The position numbers were made by a program, and so were the translations under genes. The notes beneath the pieces are model-generated. The model was not told the DNA's origin, made no database searches, and saw nothing but the letters and a program-made list of their open reading frames with translations. Positions 51,418 through 60,636 of a DNA stretch of 64,000 bases are shown here, one piece after another (the first letter of the stretch is position 1; each line of letters starts with the position of its first letter). Origin of the DNA: Humitalea sp050632385 (GTDB lineage Bacteria > Pseudomonadota > Alphaproteobacteria > Acetobacterales > Acetobacteraceae); the NCBI RefSeq assembly GCF_050632385.1, contig NZ_CP192599.1:1178001-1242000 (forward strand), written 5' to 3'.

Positions 51418-53120
51418 CCGAGACACGGCTCGCCGACCCGATCGCGATGGAGGTGTTCAGCAACCGCCTGCTCTCGATCACCGAGGACATGGGCAATACG
51501 CTGATCCGCTCCTCCTTCTCCACCAATATCAAGGAACGCAAAGACTGTTCCGTCGGGCTGTTCGATGCGGCCGGGCGGCTGATTGCCCAGGCGTCGCATA
51601 TCCCGCTGCACCTCGGGTCGCTGATGGGCAGTGTGAAAGCGGTGCGGGACGCCTATGCGCCCGAGCGGATGCGCGAAGGCGATGCCTTCATGTGCAACGA
51701 CCCGTATCTGGCGGGCGGCACCCATATGCCGGACATCGCGATCGTCACGCCGGTGTTCATTGACGGTGCGCTGGCCTTCTTCGCCGCCAATGTCGGGCAT
51801 CATTCCGATGTCGGCGGGCCGACGCCCGGTTCGATCTCCGGCACGGCCCGGTCGATTTTTGAGGAAGGGCTGCGCCTGCCGGTGATCCGCCTGGTGCGGG
51901 CCGGGGAGTTGGACGACGACCTGTTGGCCCTGGTCGGGCATAATTCGCGCGATCCGGATGAGCGGATGCTGGATCTGAAGGTCCAGGTCGCGGCCAATCT
52001 GCGCGGCGTGCGGCTGGTGCAGGCGCTGGTGCAGCAGATGGGCATCGCCGCCGTCAGCGGCGCGATCGACGACCTGCTGGCCTATACCGCGCGGCGGCTG
52101 CGCAACCGGGTGCGCGACATGGCCGATGGCAGCGCCAGTTTCACCGCCTGGATGGATGATGATGGCCTCGGCGGCGATCCCGTCGCCATCAAGGCGACTG
52201 TGATGGTGCAGGGCGAGAGCCTGCTCATCGACTTCGCCGGCTCCGCCCCGCAGACCCGCGGCGCGCTGAACGTCGCCGAAAGCGCGCTGCGTGCCACGGT
52301 GTACTATGCGGTGAAGACGCTGCTCGACCCGGGGCTGTTGCCGAACCAGGGCATGGCCGCCTGTATAGAGATCCGGGCACCCGAGGGCAGCCTGCTCAAC
52401 CCGCGCTACCCGGCGGCGGTGGGCGCGCGCAGCATCACCTGCAACAAGGTGGCGCGGGCGCTGTTCGGCGCCTTCGCGGACTTGCTGCCGCCGGAACGCG
52501 CGATGGCCGCCAGCCTGGACAGCGTGCCGGCGATCATCTTCTCCGGCCCCCGCCGCCGGCTGGACGGCCATTTCGTCTATCTGGAATCGATGGGCGGCGG
52601 GAATGGCGCGCGCTTCACGGGCGATGGCATGGACGGCGTCCACGTCCATGTCACCAATACGTCCAACCTGCCGGCCGAGGCGCTGGAGAACGAGTATTCG
52701 CTGCTGGTCGATGAATATGCGCTGGTCGATGGTTCCGGTGGCGCGGGCAAGTTCCGTGGCGGGCTCGGCATCGCGCGGCAGATCAGCGCCACGCGCGATG
52801 GCGTGGTCTTCTCCACGCGATCGGACGGCCACCGCCTCGGCGCGCCAGGCCTGTTCGGTGGGCAGGAAGGGGGGCGCGCAAGGCTGCTGCGAAACCCAGG
52901 AACGCCGGAGGAGGAAGAACTCTCCTCCAAGGCCTCCAACCTCGTGCTGATGGCGGGCGAAAGCGTGCGGCTGGAAACCCCCGGCGGCGGCGGCTGCGGG
53001 GCCCCGGCGGACCGCAGCCTGGCGGCGCTGGCGACCGACCTGCGCGACGGCAAGGTAAGCCGGGTGGCCGCGGAGCGTGACTATGGCCTTGCCCGCGTCA
53101 CAGCGGCATTGGCGGATTGA
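51414..53120 (+). CDS. hyuB: Hydantoinase/oxoprolinase subunit B
   Basis: Partner subunit. Typical N-terminus ETRLADPIAMEVFSNRLLSI, then RSSFSTNIKERKDCSVGLFD, HIPLHLGSL and CNDPYLAGGTHMPDI, all hallmarks of the B family. 568 residues. ATGA overlap with hyuA. A Bug-type binding protein follows after 106 bases with its own ribosome-binding site, suggesting import of the substrate or its precursor. Confidence 0.92.
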   Translation: MTETRLADPIAMEVFSNRLLSITEDMGNTLIRSSFSTNIKERKDCSVGLFDAAGRLIAQASHIPLHLGSLMGSVKAVRDAYAPERMREGDAFMCNDPYLAGGTHMPDIAIVTPVFIDGALAFFAANVGHHSDVGGPTPGSISGTARSIFEEGLRLPVIRLVRAGELDDDLLALVGHNSRDPDERMLDLKVQVAANLRGVRLVQALVQQMGIAAVSGAIDDLLAYTARRLRNRVRDMADGSASFTAWMDDDGLGGDPVAIKATVMVQGESLLIDFAGSAPQTRGALNVAESALRATVYYAVKTLLDPGLLPNQGMAACIEIRAPEGSLLNPRYPAAVGARSITCNKVARALFGAFADLLPPERAMAASLDSVPAIIFSGPRRRLDGHFVYLESMGGGNGARFTGDGMDGVHVHVTNTSNLPAEALENEYSLLVDEYALVDGSGGAGKFRGGLGIARQISATRDGVVFSTRSDGHRLGAPGLFGGQEGGRARLLRNPGTPEEEELSSKASNLVLMAGESVRLETPGGGGCGAPADRSLAALATDLRDGKVSRVAAERDYGLARVTAALAD

Positions 53121-53226
53121 CAACCCGGCGCACAACGCCCGGGGATATCGGACTATCGGGAACGCCAGCGGAGAGCACGACTGACAATATCCAACCAATC
53201 GCCCATAGTTTGAAGGAACCACAGGC

Positions 53227-54195
53227 ATGCTTGCACGACGTCATCTGCTGGCCGCAACGGCGGTGCTGGCCGCGCCCGCCGTCGCCCGCGCGCAAGGCTG
53301 GCCGGAACGCCCGATCCGCCTGGTCGTCCCCTTCGCGGCCGGCGGCGGCACCGATGTGCTGGCACGCATCCTGGCGAATGGGCTGAGCGAGAAACTCGGC
53401 CGGCAGGTGCTGGTCGAAAACCGCACCGGTGCCGGCGGCAACCTGGCGATGGAGAACGTCATCCGCGCGCCGGCCGATGGCTATTCGCTGCTGATGGGCA
53501 CCAACGGCGCCATCGCGGTGAACCGTCACCTGTATCGCGGGATGGGGTTCGATCCGCTGCGGGACCTCATGCCGATCACCCTGGCGTTCAGGATCGAGCA
53601 TCTGTTGGTGGTGTCCGACGCGGTGCCTGCGCGTTCGGTGGCGGAACTCGTGGCCTTGGCCAAGGCGCAGCCGGGCGTTCTGACCTTCGGTTCAGGGGGC
53701 GCTGGATCGATGATCCACCTGGCCGGCGAGTTGTTCAAGTTCCGCACCGGCATCGACATTGTCCATGTGCCGTATCGTGGCGGCGGCCCGGCCATGAATG
53801 ATCTGGTGGCGGGCAATATCTCGATGATGTTCGACAGCCTGCCCTCGGCTGAGCCGCAGGTGAAGGGCGGCCGTATCCGCGCCCTGGCGCTGTGCGGCAC
53901 GCAGCGCCACGCGCTGATGCCCGACCTGCCCACCATGACCGAGGCCGGGGTGCCGAACTACGCCGCCGCCTCGACCGGGGGGCTGTTCGCGCCGCTCGGC
54001 ACGCCTGCGCCGGTCGTCGCACGCCTGGGTGCGGCAGTGCGGGAACTGGTCGAGAACGAGGCCTTCCGCACGCAACTCGGCCGCTCTGGCGGCGACGCGG
54101 TCGCGACGAGCCCAGAGGAACTGGGAAGCCTGATGGCGCAGGAAAGTGCCGTGTGGGAGGTGGTGGTGAGGGAGGCGAATATCTCCACCAACTGA
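53227..54195 (+). CDS. Bug/TctC-family periplasmic binding protein
   Basis: Signal peptide (RRHLLAATAVLAAPAVARAQ), then the family start GWPERPIRLVVPFAAGGGTD, VENRTGAGGNLAMENV, HVPYRGGGPAMNDLVAG and LPTMTEAGVPNYAAAS. 322 residues; ATG 53227 has AAGGAACC upstream. No TctA/TctB genes nearby. Downstream of hyuAB it probably binds the cyclic amide or a related carboxylate. Distinct from the Bug protein at 33577. Confidence 0.88.
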   Translation: MLARRHLLAATAVLAAPAVARAQGWPERPIRLVVPFAAGGGTDVLARILANGLSEKLGRQVLVENRTGAGGNLAMENVIRAPADGYSLLMGTNGAIAVNRHLYRGMGFDPLRDLMPITLAFRIEHLLVVSDAVPARSVAELVALAKAQPGVLTFGSGGAGSMIHLAGELFKFRTGIDIVHVPYRGGGPAMNDLVAGNISMMFDSLPSAEPQVKGGRIRALALCGTQRHALMPDLPTMTEAGVPNYAAASTGGLFAPLGTPAPVVARLGAAVRELVENEAFRTQLGRSGGDAVATSPEELGSLMAQESAVWEVVVREANISTN

Positions 54196-54231
54196 GGGCG
54201 GTGTCGCCGCTGGCCTTGGGATGCTCGCCGC

Positions 54232-55674
54232 TCAGCCGCACCGATGCTGATCGGCTGCGTAGAAGCCCCGCAACACATCCCGCCACTGCCCGGCGACATC
54301 GCGCCAGTCGAGGTATCCCCCGGTCGCATGACGCAATTGGGCATCCAACTCGGCCTGGACCGACGGGAGATCCAGGGTCGTGAGCACACCGTCACGCACG
54401 ACCTCGTGCCCCGCCACGATCATCTGCCGCAGCATGGCCTTCGTGCCGCGCTGCGACAGGATGGCGGCATCGCTGCTTTCCACGACGACGTCGGCATTCA
54501 GCGCGGCGCGATCGATCACCATGACATCCGCCGCCGCCCCCACGCCGAGCGAATCGCCGGCCGGATGCCCGGTGACCGCGCGTCGCCCACCCTCGCAGGC
54601 CGCGCGGAACAGCGCGTCCAGCGGCAGGCCCTCATCCAACGCGACGCCCTTGTGCAGCATGTAGTTCAGCCGCAACTCGCGAAACGCATCATCATCGTCA
54701 TCAAGGCTGAAGCCGTCGAGCCCGGTGGCGAGTGCCACGCCCCGCCGGTGCATCTCCGCCACCGGCGCGATGCCGCTGCGGATGTTGAGATTGGAACTGG
54801 TGTTGATGGACACTGTGACACCGCGCGCGGCCAGAAGCTCCATCTCGTCCGGGCGCAGCCAGACACCGTGGCCGACCGACAGGCGCGGCGACAGCAGCCC
54901 GATCTCATCCAGGTGGTGCAGCGGTCCTTGCGGGAAGGCGTGGTCCAGGTATTCGCGCTGGATGCGGGATTCCATCAGATGCATATGGACGCGCCGCCCG
55001 GTGATGGCCGAACGCTCCGCGATCAGCCGCAGCAGGGGCTCGGAACACCATTCCAGGCCGTAGGGTCCATACTGGACGGTGACCAGGGGATGCGTGGCCA
55101 TCTCGTCGGCCAGCTCCTCCACCAGCTTGACCTGGTCGGCCGGCGTGGCCGGTGCGCGCAGCAGGCGTTGTTCGATCGCCGCACGCGCGGTGGCGGGCAG
55201 CGCGGCCAGGATCGCGGCATCGGGGGCATAGCCCAGCGCATTGATGTCGCGCAGCGCGGGCGCGATGGCGACGCGCACGCCAACGGAGCTGGCGGCGCGC
55301 GCGACGACGCGCAACTCTTCGGCGACACGGGCCGGGTCCTGCGGACGAGTGTAGTGCACCATGATGCTGCCGCAGCCGCCCAAGGCCTGCCGTCCCAGCG
55401 CCGCCGCCACGACCAGAAAAGGGTCGCAGCGCGGCGTGTTGGTCATGGTGGCCAGCCAGAGTTCCAGCGGCATGTCGAAGGCACCGAGCGCGCTTGGCCG
55501 CACCCCGCGCGCATGATCATGCGCATTGGCGAAGGGCGCCATCAGGATGGTGTCCTGGGCCTCCGGCGCCGGGTTCACGGCGGCGACGACATCGGCCGCA
55601 AAGCGCAGCGACACCGGCGCACAATCGGCACATGCGCCGAAGCGCAGGGCGCGCCCCGCGACGGTCAAGGCCAT
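54232..55674 (-). CDS. Metal-dependent amidohydrolase/deaminase (TrzA/AtzA/SsnA family)
   Basis: Cytoplasmic TIM-barrel hydrolase of the chlorohydrolase/deaminase branch. N-terminal HxH is in NAHDHARG, the third ligand in HMHLMESRIQREYLDH, the fourth histidine in SVGHGVWLRPDE and the final Asp in ATGLDGFSLDDDDD. 480 residues from ATG 55674. Substrates in this branch are N-heterocycles such as guanine, triazines and oxidised bases. It is convergent with the Bug gene and, on the same strand, lies 91 bases downstream of the TRAP transporter genes, so it may act on what TRAP imports. Confidence 0.83.
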   Translation of the reverse strand: MALTVAGRALRFGACADCAPVSLRFAADVVAAVNPAPEAQDTILMAPFANAHDHARGVRPSALGAFDMPLELWLATMTNTPRCDPFLVVAAALGRQALGGCGSIMVHYTRPQDPARVAEELRVVARAASSVGVRVAIAPALRDINALGYAPDAAILAALPATARAAIEQRLLRAPATPADQVKLVEELADEMATHPLVTVQYGPYGLEWCSEPLLRLIAERSAITGRRVHMHLMESRIQREYLDHAFPQGPLHHLDEIGLLSPRLSVGHGVWLRPDEMELLAARGVTVSINTSSNLNIRSGIAPVAEMHRRGVALATGLDGFSLDDDDDAFRELRLNYMLHKGVALDEGLPLDALFRAACEGGRRAVTGHPAGDSLGVGAAADVMVIDRAALNADVVVESSDAAILSQRGTKAMLRQMIVAGHEVVRDGVLTTLDLPSVQAELDAQLRHATGGYLDWRDVAGQWRDVLRGFYAADQHRCG

Positions 55675-55765
55675 GCGCGGATCGCCACTACCAGCACCTG
55701 CGCTGTTCGCAACTTGTCGCCGCGGGCAATCAGGCTGCCGCGGTATCGGCCTTTCCAACCTGCGC

Positions 55766-57046
55766 TCATCCGCCGTAGAGCCCGAGTAGCGTTGGCACAA
55801 CAAAAACCAGGCCGGGGAAAAAGGCGATGACAACCGCCACGACCAACATGGTGCCGAGATAGGGCAGCAGGTGGCGCGACAACTCACCGATCCGCGCGCC
55901 GGACAATCCGAGCACGATGTAGAGCCCGACCCCGAGCGGGGGCATGAACAGAGCGATCCCCATGACGGTTGTCATCACGATCCCATAATGCAGCAGGTCG
56001 ATCCCCATCTCCCGCGCGATCGGCACGAAGACCGGGATCAGCATCAGCATGCCCGGCAAGCCGTCCAGCAAGGCGAACAGGATCAGGAAGACCAGGATGC
56101 TGAACAGCATGAACAGCACACGACCGCCACCAACGGCGGCGATGCCGGCTGCCAGGGATTGCGGCACCTGCTGCACCGTCATGACCCAGGCCAGGATATT
56201 GGCGCCCGCGACCATCAGCATCACGGCCCCCGTGGTGACCCCCGTGCGGACCAGCGCGCGCCAGAAGAAGGCGGGTGTGATCTCCCGATACAGGGCACCG
56301 GCCAGGAGCGCATAGGCGACGGCGACGACCGCGGCTTCGGTCGGCGTGAAGACGCCACCCAGGATGCCGCCGAAGATGATCACCGGCAGCAACAGCGCGC
56401 CGCCCGCCGCGCGCAGGGCGGCGAAGCGTTCGGGCCAGGGCAGGCGCGGTTCGGGCAGCAGGCCGGCACGCCGTTCCTCTAGTCGGATGTGCAGCAGCAG
56501 GGCGGCGGCCATGGCGAAGGCGGGCAGGAAGCCGGCGGCGAACAGGGCCGCGATGGAGGTGCCGGTGACGCTGCCATAGACCACCATGGTCAGGCAGGGC
56601 GGCACCAGGATGCCCATGCCGGCCGCCGCCGCGACGATCGCTCCGGCCCGTGCGCCGGAATATCCACGCGCCTTCATCGACGGGATCATCACCGACCCCA
56701 CTGCCGCAGCATCGGCATTCGTCGAACCCGAAATGCCCGAGAAGAGCATCATCGCGACGACGACCACATTGCCCAACCCGCCGCGGATATGGCCGACCAT
56801 GGCGGCGGCGAAGGCGATCAGCCGGCGCGAGATGCCGCCCGTTTCCATCAACTCGCCGGCCAGGATGAAGAAAGGGATGGCAAGGAAGGTGAAGCTGTCC
56901 ATGGCGCCAAACGTGCGTGACGCTATGACCGTCAGCGGCACGCCATCCATCAACCACAGCCCGACCGCCCCGGCCGCACCGAGGCCGAAGGCGATCGGCA
57001 CGCCGATGCCGACGAAGGCAGCGAAGACCAGCAGGACGGCGGTCAT
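55766..57046 (-). CDS. TRAP transporter large permease (DctM family)
   Basis: Twelve or so hydrophobic segments form the transport channel of a sodium-driven TRAP importer for carboxylates or amino acids. Family features are GVPLTVIASRTFGAMDSFTF, IPFFILAGELMETGGISRRL, the GISGSTNADAAAVGSVMIP loop and FTPTEAAVVAVAYALL. 426 residues. It overlaps the small permease by four bases. With the genes at 57043 and 57527 the transporter is complete. Confidence 0.92.
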   Translation of the reverse strand: MTAVLLVFAAFVGIGVPIAFGLGAAGAVGLWLMDGVPLTVIASRTFGAMDSFTFLAIPFFILAGELMETGGISRRLIAFAAAMVGHIRGGLGNVVVVAMMLFSGISGSTNADAAAVGSVMIPSMKARGYSGARAGAIVAAAAGMGILVPPCLTMVVYGSVTGTSIAALFAAGFLPAFAMAAALLLHIRLEERRAGLLPEPRLPWPERFAALRAAGGALLLPVIIFGGILGGVFTPTEAAVVAVAYALLAGALYREITPAFFWRALVRTGVTTGAVMLMVAGANILAWVMTVQQVPQSLAAGIAAVGGGRVLFMLFSILVFLILFALLDGLPGMLMLIPVFVPIAREMGIDLLHYGIVMTTVMGIALFMPPLGVGLYIVLGLSGARIGELSRHLLPYLGTMLVVAVVIAFFPGLVFVVPTLLGLYGG

Positions 57047-57519
57047 GGCGCGGACGGCCGCAGCAAGGACACCGCCAGGTGCAGCAGCATCAGCGCGGCT
57101 CCGACGGGAATGGCGAGGTAGGGCAGGTCCATCTCCATCGGCAGGGTCGCCGAAAACTGCATGCCGGCCTGCCGCGCTTCCACGATGCCGGTGCCGAGCA
57201 ACAGCGCGAGGAAGCCGGCGGTCACCAGCAGCGCCGCGAAACGCACCACGCTTCGCATCGGTGCCGGTAGATGCCGCCCCAATGCATCCAGCGCGTAGTG
57301 CCCGCCCTGCTGCATCGCGAGTGCGGCGCCGATCATCGTCACCCAGACGAAGAGGTAGCGCGCTGCCTCCTCGCTCCAGATCAGCGGGTCGCCAAAGCCA
57401 TAGCGGGCGACGACCTGGGCGAGGGTGACACCGGTCATCGCCAGCACCAGCAGGCCGATGAGCACCGCCTCGACGCGCGCGACCAGGTCGTCGAAGCGGA
57501 GCAGGAACGGGCGCAGCAT
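57043..57519 (-). CDS. TRAP transporter small permease (DctQ family)
   Basis: Four transmembrane helices, with VVARYGFGDPLIWSEEAARYLFVWV as the family signature and MQQGGHYALDAL after it. 158 residues from ATG 57519 (MLRPFLLRFDD); 24 upstream codons overlap the binding-protein gene and are not needed. Starts 8 bases after that gene's stop. Anchors the large permease and binding protein in the inner membrane. Confidence 0.88.
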   Translation of the reverse strand: MLRPFLLRFDDLVARVEAVLIGLLVLAMTGVTLAQVVARYGFGDPLIWSEEAARYLFVWVTMIGAALAMQQGGHYALDALGRHLPAPMRSVVRFAALLVTAGFLALLLGTGIVEARQAGMQFSATLPMEMDLPYLAIPVGAALMLLHLAVSLLRPSAP

Positions 57520-57526
57520 TCGCTGG

Positions 57527-58507
57527 TCAGCGCGCGGCGGCAACGAAGCGGGCCACCATGTCGCGGCCCAGGCGGTCCTCGAACTGGCCATAGGTGCGGC
57601 GCCCGATCTCGATGAAGGGCGCGAGGTCGGGTTCGGTCACGGTCACGCCAGCGGCCCGGATATCGGCCAGCGCCGAGACATCGCGCGTCGACCGTTCCGC
57701 CGTCACCGCTGCGCGGCCGGCCAGGCTCGCGCGGGCCAGGATAGCCTGCAGGTCGGGGGCCAGGCGCTGCCACTGCCGTTCGCTCATGGCAAAGGTGTTC
57801 ACGAGCATCATGTGGCGGGTGAGGGCGAGGTTGCGCGCGACTTCCAGATGGCGGGAGGACAGGAAGGTGACATTGTCGTTCTCGGCGCCGTCGATCACCC
57901 CCTGCTGCAGGCTGGTGTAGATCTCGCCAAAGGCCATCGGTGTCGGTGCGGCACCCAGGCCCCGGAACAGCGCGATGAAGGATGGGTTCGGGATGACCCG
58001 GATCTTCAGCCCGCGCAGGTCGGCGACCGCGTTGATCGCCTTGTTGCGGGTGTAGATGTTGCGGAAGGTCACTTCCCAGAAATTCACGATGCGGAAGCCG
58101 GCGGTGGCGCCCCGGCCGACCAGTTCTTCCTGCGCGACCTGCCCATCGAGAACGCGGAACGCCGTCGCCTCATCCGGCATCAGATAGGGCAGGTCGAGCA
58201 CGCCGAACTGCGGCACGAAATTGGCCATGTTCGCGGTGGCATCGATCACCCCGTCGAGCACGCCGGCCTGCACATTCTGCCACATCTCGCGCTGCGAACC
58301 GAGTTGCGAGGAGGGGAAGAGGTTGATCTTCAACCGCCCACCGCTTTCCGCCTCGGCGACTTCGGCCATCTTCCGCGCGCCAACCAGGATCGGGTGCTGC
58401 GGATCGAGCGCACTGCCGATGCGTAGGGTCCGGGCATCCTGCGCGCGGGCGGTGTGCAGGGCGGGCAGGGCGAGGGCGGCAGTGAGGATCAGGCGGCGAG
58501 ACGGCAT
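57527..58507 (-). CDS. TRAP transporter substrate-binding protein (DctP family)
   Basis: Periplasmic receptor. Signal peptide PSRRLILTAALALPALHTARAQ, then LRIGSALDPQHPILVGARKMAEVAE, FPSSQLGSQREMWQNVQAGVLD and LKIRVIPNPSF, the family arginine motif that clamps the carboxylate. Starts 58540, 58516 and 58507 are all in frame; I prefer 58507 because AAGG lies 8 bases upstream. First gene of the TRAP set, separated by 53 bases from the dihydroorotase-like gene's stop. Confidence 0.9.
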   Translation of the reverse strand: MPSRRLILTAALALPALHTARAQDARTLRIGSALDPQHPILVGARKMAEVAEAESGGRLKINLFPSSQLGSQREMWQNVQAGVLDGVIDATANMANFVPQFGVLDLPYLMPDEATAFRVLDGQVAQEELVGRGATAGFRIVNFWEVTFRNIYTRNKAINAVADLRGLKIRVIPNPSFIALFRGLGAAPTPMAFGEIYTSLQQGVIDGAENDNVTFLSSRHLEVARNLALTRHMMLVNTFAMSERQWQRLAPDLQAILARASLAGRAAVTAERSTRDVSALADIRAAGVTVTEPDLAPFIEIGRRTYGQFEDRLGRDMVARFVAAAR

Positions 58508-58559
58508 GAGCGGCATCCTTGTCGATGATGAAGGGGGCATAGCAAGACCTGTTCCTCAG

Positions 58560-59885
58560 CTACCGCGTGACGACGACGCCACGCGGTCCGCCAGCCAACC
58601 GACCGTCGCGCGCGACCACCTGGCCGCGCAACCAGGTCTCCAGCGGCCAGCCGGTCGTATGGCGGCCGGCGAACGGCGTGCGCCCGGCGCGGCTCAGCTG
58701 ATCGCTGTCGCGGATTTCGGCATGGCGATGCGGATCGACCAGCACAAGGTCGGCGTCTGCGCCGGGCGAAAGGCTGCCTTTGCGCGGTGCCAGGCCGAAA
58801 CGCCGCGCCGGGGCGCCGCAACACAGCCGAACGAGGTCTGCCCAGTCGATGCGCCCTTCAGCCACGGCATGCAGCATCAAGGCCAGCAGGGTCTGCACGC
58901 CTGGAAAGCCGCCCGGTGCTGACCAGATGTCGCCGGTCTGCTTTTCCGCCTGCGTGTGCGGTGCGTGGTCGGTCGCGATCATGGCGATGGCGCCGCCCGG
59001 TCGCACGGCCTGCCAAAGTGCCGCGCGATCCGCTGCCCCCCGCAGTGGAGGCAGTATCTTTGCGAAGGCGCCCTGAAGGCGAATCTCCTCCTCATCCAAC
59101 AGCAGGTAATGCGGCGTGGTTTCGGCCGATACGGGCAGGCCGCGTGCGGCGGCCTGTGCGACCAGTGCCAGCGAGTCCCGGCAACTGATCTGGCGGAGGT
59201 GGATCGCGCCATTGCCAATGGCAGCGATGGCGCGCGCGGTGCCCGACGCCTCGCTGGCGGGCGGACGGGAGCGGAAGAAATCCAGCGGATCGCCCCCCGC
59301 GTGGCGCAGCGGCGCCTCGGCGGCGGCGATGATCGTGTCATCGGCCGGCGTGATGCCGACAATGATACCGGCGGCCGCTGCCTCGGTCAGGATCGCGTCC
59401 AGCGCGGCCGTGTCGCGCAGCAGCAGATGCGGTGGCATGTCGCCCAGGAAAACCTCGATCGACACGGCACCTGCCGATGCCAGACAAGCGATGTCACCTG
59501 GCCCGACGGCGGCGGCCTGCAGGCCGATGTCGATATGCAACCGGCCCGCGGCGATGCCGCGCTTTGCACGGAAATCGGCGACCGTCAGTGTTGCCGGCAC
59601 ATCGGTCGGCATCACCAGCGCTGTGGTCACGCCGCCGACGGCGGCCGCTGCCGTGCCGGTGAAAAAATCCTCCTTATGGGTCAGGCCCGGATCGCGGAAA
59701 TGCACATGCGCGTCGATCAGGCCCGGCAGGATGATCTGGCCCCCGGCCTCGACGATGTCGGCGGCGTCGGCTTCCTCGGCCGGGGTCAGCCAGGCGGCGA
59801 CCTTTCCATCGCGCAGCGCGAGCGTGACCTCCAGCAACCCGGCCTCGGTCGCGACCTGGCCACCACGAATCAGCGTGTCGAACAT
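58560..59885 (-). CDS. Dihydroorotase/allantoinase-like cyclic amidohydrolase
   Basis: Hydrolyses cyclic amides in the cytoplasm. Metal motif H60-x-H62 (IDAHVHFRDPGLTHKEDF), later AETTPHYLLLDE, and IATDHAPHTQAEK with the catalytic Asp. 441 residues. The position of the carbamylated bridging lysine in hydantoinases and allantoinases reads SIEVFLGDMP, with Glu144; some type I dihydroorotases also lack the lysine. It sits in a cluster with HyuAB and a racemase-like protein, so cyclic ureide or lactam breakdown is more likely than pyrimidine synthesis. The GntR gene ends 9 bases upstream. Confidence 0.85.
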   Translation of the reverse strand: MFDTLIRGGQVATEAGLLEVTLALRDGKVAAWLTPAEEADAADIVEAGGQIILPGLIDAHVHFRDPGLTHKEDFFTGTAAAAVGGVTTALVMPTDVPATLTVADFRAKRGIAAGRLHIDIGLQAAAVGPGDIACLASAGAVSIEVFLGDMPPHLLLRDTAALDAILTEAAAAGIIVGITPADDTIIAAAEAPLRHAGGDPLDFFRSRPPASEASGTARAIAAIGNGAIHLRQISCRDSLALVAQAAARGLPVSAETTPHYLLLDEEEIRLQGAFAKILPPLRGAADRAALWQAVRPGGAIAMIATDHAPHTQAEKQTGDIWSAPGGFPGVQTLLALMLHAVAEGRIDWADLVRLCCGAPARRFGLAPRKGSLSPGADADLVLVDPHRHAEIRDSDQLSRAGRTPFAGRHTTGWPLETWLRGQVVARDGRLAGGPRGVVVTR

Positions 59886-59894
59886 CCTGGCGCG

Positions 59895-60551
59895 TCAGCG
59901 CTGCCGCGCCAGTGGCCGCATCTCGGCCGCGCCCAGGACCGACGCCGCATTGGCCGAGATATGCGCGACCGCTAGCCGCTCCGCGCGTCGTGCATCGCCG
60001 TCGCGAAGCGCATCCACGATGACCTCGTGCTCATGCCCCGTCGTCTCGGGGTCCCGGCGCCCAGTCGCGTAGTCGCGCAGGGCAGGGAGTAGCAACTGGC
60101 GCAACCGCCGTGCCTCGGCGGCGGCCCGCGGGCGGCCGGACAGGTTGCAGAGGCGATCGTGAAAGGCCTCATGCCGCACGGCCCAGCGGGCGGGGTCCTG
60201 CAATGCGCGGCGCATCGCCAGCAGGTCGGCCTCCAGGTCGCCAATGTCTGCCGGAGTCGCGGCACGGGCCGCGTGGCGGGCGCAGAGCCCTTCGAGCAGC
60301 GCCCGCATCTCGAAGATTTCGGCCAGCGCGGCCCGGTCATGCCGCGTCACCAGGGCGCCGCGGTTTGCGCGCAACGTGACCAGGCCCTCGGCATCGAGTT
60401 GGCGCAGCGCCTCGCGCACCGGCATGCGGCTCAGGCCAAGGTGGGATGCCACCAATTCCGGGCGGATGCGTTCGCCAGGCGCGAGACGGCCGGACAGGAT
60501 TTCTTCGCGCAGATATGCGGCGCAAAGGCCATCGGCAGGGGCAGTGTCCAT
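59895..60551 (-). CDS. GntR/FadR-subfamily transcriptional regulator
   Basis: Winged helix (REEILSGRLAPGERIRPELV, then LGLSRMPVREALRQLDAEG) and a C-terminal FCD domain (about residues 85-205). 218 residues from ATG 60551. The longer frame upstream crosses the divergent promoter and is rejected. It heads the minus-strand set of amidohydrolase and TRAP genes and is divergent from the maleate-isomerase-like gene, so it may control both sides. Confidence 0.9.
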   Translation of the reverse strand: MDTAPADGLCAAYLREEILSGRLAPGERIRPELVASHLGLSRMPVREALRQLDAEGLVTLRANRGALVTRHDRAALAEIFEMRALLEGLCARHAARAATPADIGDLEADLLAMRRALQDPARWAVRHEAFHDRLCNLSGRPRAAAEARRLRQLLLPALRDYATGRRDPETTGHEHEVIVDALRDGDARRAERLAVAHISANAASVLGAAEMRPLARQR

Positions 60552-60606
60552 GATCAGGCATCCCTTGAGGCCACTGCTTGACGGCAGCCTGTCCCTTGGT
60601 CTGTAG

Positions 60607-60622
60607 TGGATAAATGGATCCA
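60607..60622. promoter_or_regulatory. Inverted repeat in the GntR divergent gap
   Basis: TGGAT-N6-ATCCA, whose right half is itself the palindrome TGGATCCA (60615-60622). It lies between the divergent GntR gene and the racemase-like gene. Could be the regulator's operator, but it does not match the FadR-type TGGTnnnACCA form. Confidence 0.35.
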
Positions 60623-60636
60623 GGATAAGGCGGAAA

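Noticed and set aside
51273..53228. 651-codon open frame antisense to hyuB
   Set aside because: HyuB is unmistakable on the plus strand; the antisense frame has no domain and the same His/Gln/Arg bias.
54244..55830. 528-codon plus-strand frame over the AtzA/SsnA-type hydrolase
   Set aside because: The minus strand carries all metal motifs of the hydrolase. The plus frame is a compositional shadow.
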